A stretch of DNA of 64,000 bases, from assembly GCA_902560675.1 (NCBI GenBank), contig CACEMP010000002.1, positions 62,001 through 126,000 of the forward strand, written 5' to 3'. Origin of the DNA: an uncultured Alphaproteobacteria bacterium (GTDB taxonomy: Bacteria > Pseudomonadota > Alphaproteobacteria > HIMB59 > GCA-002718135). Shown here one piece after another: positions 62,746 to 64,000 of the stretch (positions are counted from its first letter, which is position 1; every line of letters begins with the position of its first letter). The translations under genes and the position numbers were made by a program. A model generated the notes under the pieces. The model had not been told where the DNA came from and made no database searches. It worked only from the letters and a program-made list of their open reading frames with translations.

Positions 62746-64000
62746 TGATTAAAAAAATTATTCCCTCAACTTTAATTGGAAGATCTATAATTATAATTTT
62801 TGTTCCTATAATTTTATTAGTAATTCTTACATCTTTTGTATTTTATCAAACTTCATGGAATATAATTTCAAAAAGACTAGCAGAGTCTGTTGTTGCTGAT
62901 ATAAATGTTTTGGTTAAATTGATTGATGATGATCTTTTTTTTTATGCTAACAACATAGCAAACAAAGACTTCAAAATGAAAATAACAATTAAAAATAATG
63001 AAGAAATTGATACCAAATTGATTAATTCAAATAGAGGTATACTTTCTAAAAGATTGAAGCAGTCGCTTAAAAACTTAAACAAACCATTTAGTTATGACTT
63101 AAGTGATTTAGAAAATGGTGCTGAAATTTCAATACAGTTAAAAGAAAATTTATTAATAATAAATGTAAATAAAGATAGGCTTTATAGTGAAACTACATTT
63201 GTATTTTTACTATGGATGATATTTGCTTCTTTGATATTGCTTTTTACTTCCTACTTTTTAATGAGCAAGCAACTAAAACCTCTTAAAAGGCTAGCCATAA
63301 TAGCCGAAACTTTTGGAAGAGGATTAGATGCTCCCAATATTAAAAGTGAGGGCTCATATGAAATCAGACAAACATCCCAAGCATTTAATCAAATGAGAAC
63401 TAGGATTAAAAGATTTTTAAAACAACGAACTGATATGCTAGCTGGGGTCAGTCATGATCTTCGAACACCATTAACAAGAATGAAATTACAATTATCTCTT
63501 ATCAAAGATGAAAAAGCAAAATCTGAATTAGAGTTGGACATTAATGAAATGACAGCAATGTTAGATAGTTATGTAAGTTTTGTTAAGACAGAGTCCCCAG
63601 AAACAATTGAAAATATTATTATTAATGATCTAATTAAAGAATGTCTTAAAAATTTTAATAATGAAGAAAAAATTATTTCTGTTGATGAAAAAGCAATTAT
63701 TAAAACATCAGGTAGGCCATTACAGCTCAAAAGAGCTTTTCAGAATATTATTGATAATTCAAAAAGATATTCTAATAAAATAAGAATTGTAATTTTTTTA
63801 AATGATGAAGGTTGCAATATTGAAATCAGTGATAATGGACCAGGTATACCAAAAGAAAATTTTGAAGATGTATTCAAGCCCTTTTTTACACTTGATCCAT
63901 CAAGAAATAAATTAAAGGGTGAAAGTGGATTGGGATTAACAATAACAAGAGATATAATTCGATCTCATGGAGGAGAAATTAATTTAGATAAATCTGATTT
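62745..64000 (+). CDS. EnvZ-like sensor histidine kinase, 3' end outside window
   Basis: Read from the sequence: ATG at 62745 overlaps the regulator stop. About 418 residues lie in the window and the frame runs off the edge. The N-terminus (MIKKIIPSTLIGRSIIIIFVPIILLVIL) holds the first membrane span. A periplasmic loop of about 105 residues and a second span (about 148-168) follow, then a HAMP-like linker, an H-box (AGVSHDLRTPLTRMKLQL with the phospho-His), the N-box IIDNSKRYS, DNGPGIP and GLGLTITRDIIRSHGGEI. All kinase boxes are present, so only the last few residues are missing. Confidence 0.9.
   Translation, partial: MIKKIIPSTLIGRSIIIIFVPIILLVILTSFVFYQTSWNIISKRLAESVVADINVLVKLIDDDLFFYANNIANKDFKMKITIKNNEEIDTKLINSNRGILSKRLKQSLKNLNKPFSYDLSDLENGAEISIQLKENLLIINVNKDRLYSETTFVFLLWMIFASLILLFTSYFLMSKQLKPLKRLAIIAETFGRGLDAPNIKSEGSYEIRQTSQAFNQMRTRIKRFLKQRTDMLAGVSHDLRTPLTRMKLQLSLIKDEKAKSELELDINEMTAMLDSYVSFVKTESPETIENIIINDLIKECLKNFNNEEKIISVDEKAIIKTSGRPLQLKRAFQNIIDNSKRYSNKIRIVIFLNDEGCNIEISDNGPGIPKENFEDVFKPFFTLDPSRNKLKGESGLGLTITRDIIRSHGGEINLDKSD

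Noticed and set aside
1..64000. CRISPR arrays, insertion sequences, prophage, tRNA or rRNA genes
   Set aside because: No repeat-spacer pattern, transposase or integrase gene, or recognisable tRNA/rRNA sequence was found in either strand by reading. A dedicated tRNA search was not possible.

Overview
The window is a compact, AT-rich chromosomal segment (about 30% GC by eye) from what looks like a streamlined, free-living marine alphaproteobacterium, for example of the AEGEAN-169, HIMB59 or SAR116 type. That placement is inference. It rests on a GcrA-type cell-cycle domain, the uvrC-pgsA-moaD-moaE / ilvE / MarR / OmpR / EnvZ block, tiny intergenic gaps, overlapping convergent stop codons, and many transporters and catabolic enzymes for marine solutes. 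No rRNA, tRNA, phage, insertion sequence or CRISPR array was seen. The only stretch near 300 bases without a confident gene is 2436-2794, which may hold one small membrane protein.

Layout. 1-4.7 kb: a partial MotA/TolQ/ExbB-type channel, cyclopropane fatty acid synthase, a mini GcrA-like protein, MsrA, a Nudix hydrolase, a small secreted protein and a peroxiredoxin. 4.8-10 kb: agmatinase-like ureohydrolase, mannonate dehydratase, a two-subunit sulfopyruvate-type decarboxylase, aldose 1-epimerase and an EamA exporter. 10-17.3 kb: a complete Dpp/Opp-type ABC importer and a PHP-domain hydrolase. 17.4-22.8 kb: a core-MetE protein, alanine dehydrogenase, an omega-amino-acid:pyruvate aminotransferase, phosphate acetyltransferase and a second EamA exporter. 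22.8-29.5 kb: a putative zinc protease, then an SDR, a HAD-like protein, a sugar ABC importer without its ATPase, and a divergent LacI-family regulator. 29.5-37.8 kb: two divergons of SnoaL/NTF2-fold proteins with a MetE-like protein, a bicupin and a histidinol-dehydrogenase homologue. 37.8-41.4 kb: CysNC, CysD and CysQ for making PAPS and removing PAP. 41.5-51 kb: PutA and an imino-acid/oxoprolinase-type operon. 51.3-57.4 kb: an Rbs-type ABC importer, a Ca2+/Na+ antiporter and Xsc. 57.6-64 kb: housekeeping genes and a two-component system cut by the right edge.

Two themes run across the window. First, C2/C3 sulfonate catabolism: a ComDE-type decarboxylase, an aminotransferase with alanine dehydrogenase, Xsc, a phosphate acetyltransferase and an HpsN-like dehydrogenase lie in separate places but could form one route from taurine, sulfopyruvate or dihydroxypropanesulfonate to acetyl-CoA and sulfite. 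Second, and most interesting, the palindrome TATTCA-N6-TGAATA lies just upstream of the LacI-family gene and in both divergent promoter regions of the SnoaL cluster. This suggests one regulon joining the sugar importer, SDR, HAD-like protein, five SnoaL-fold proteins, bicupin, MetE-like protein and HpsN-like dehydrogenase. I know of no described pathway with this gene set.
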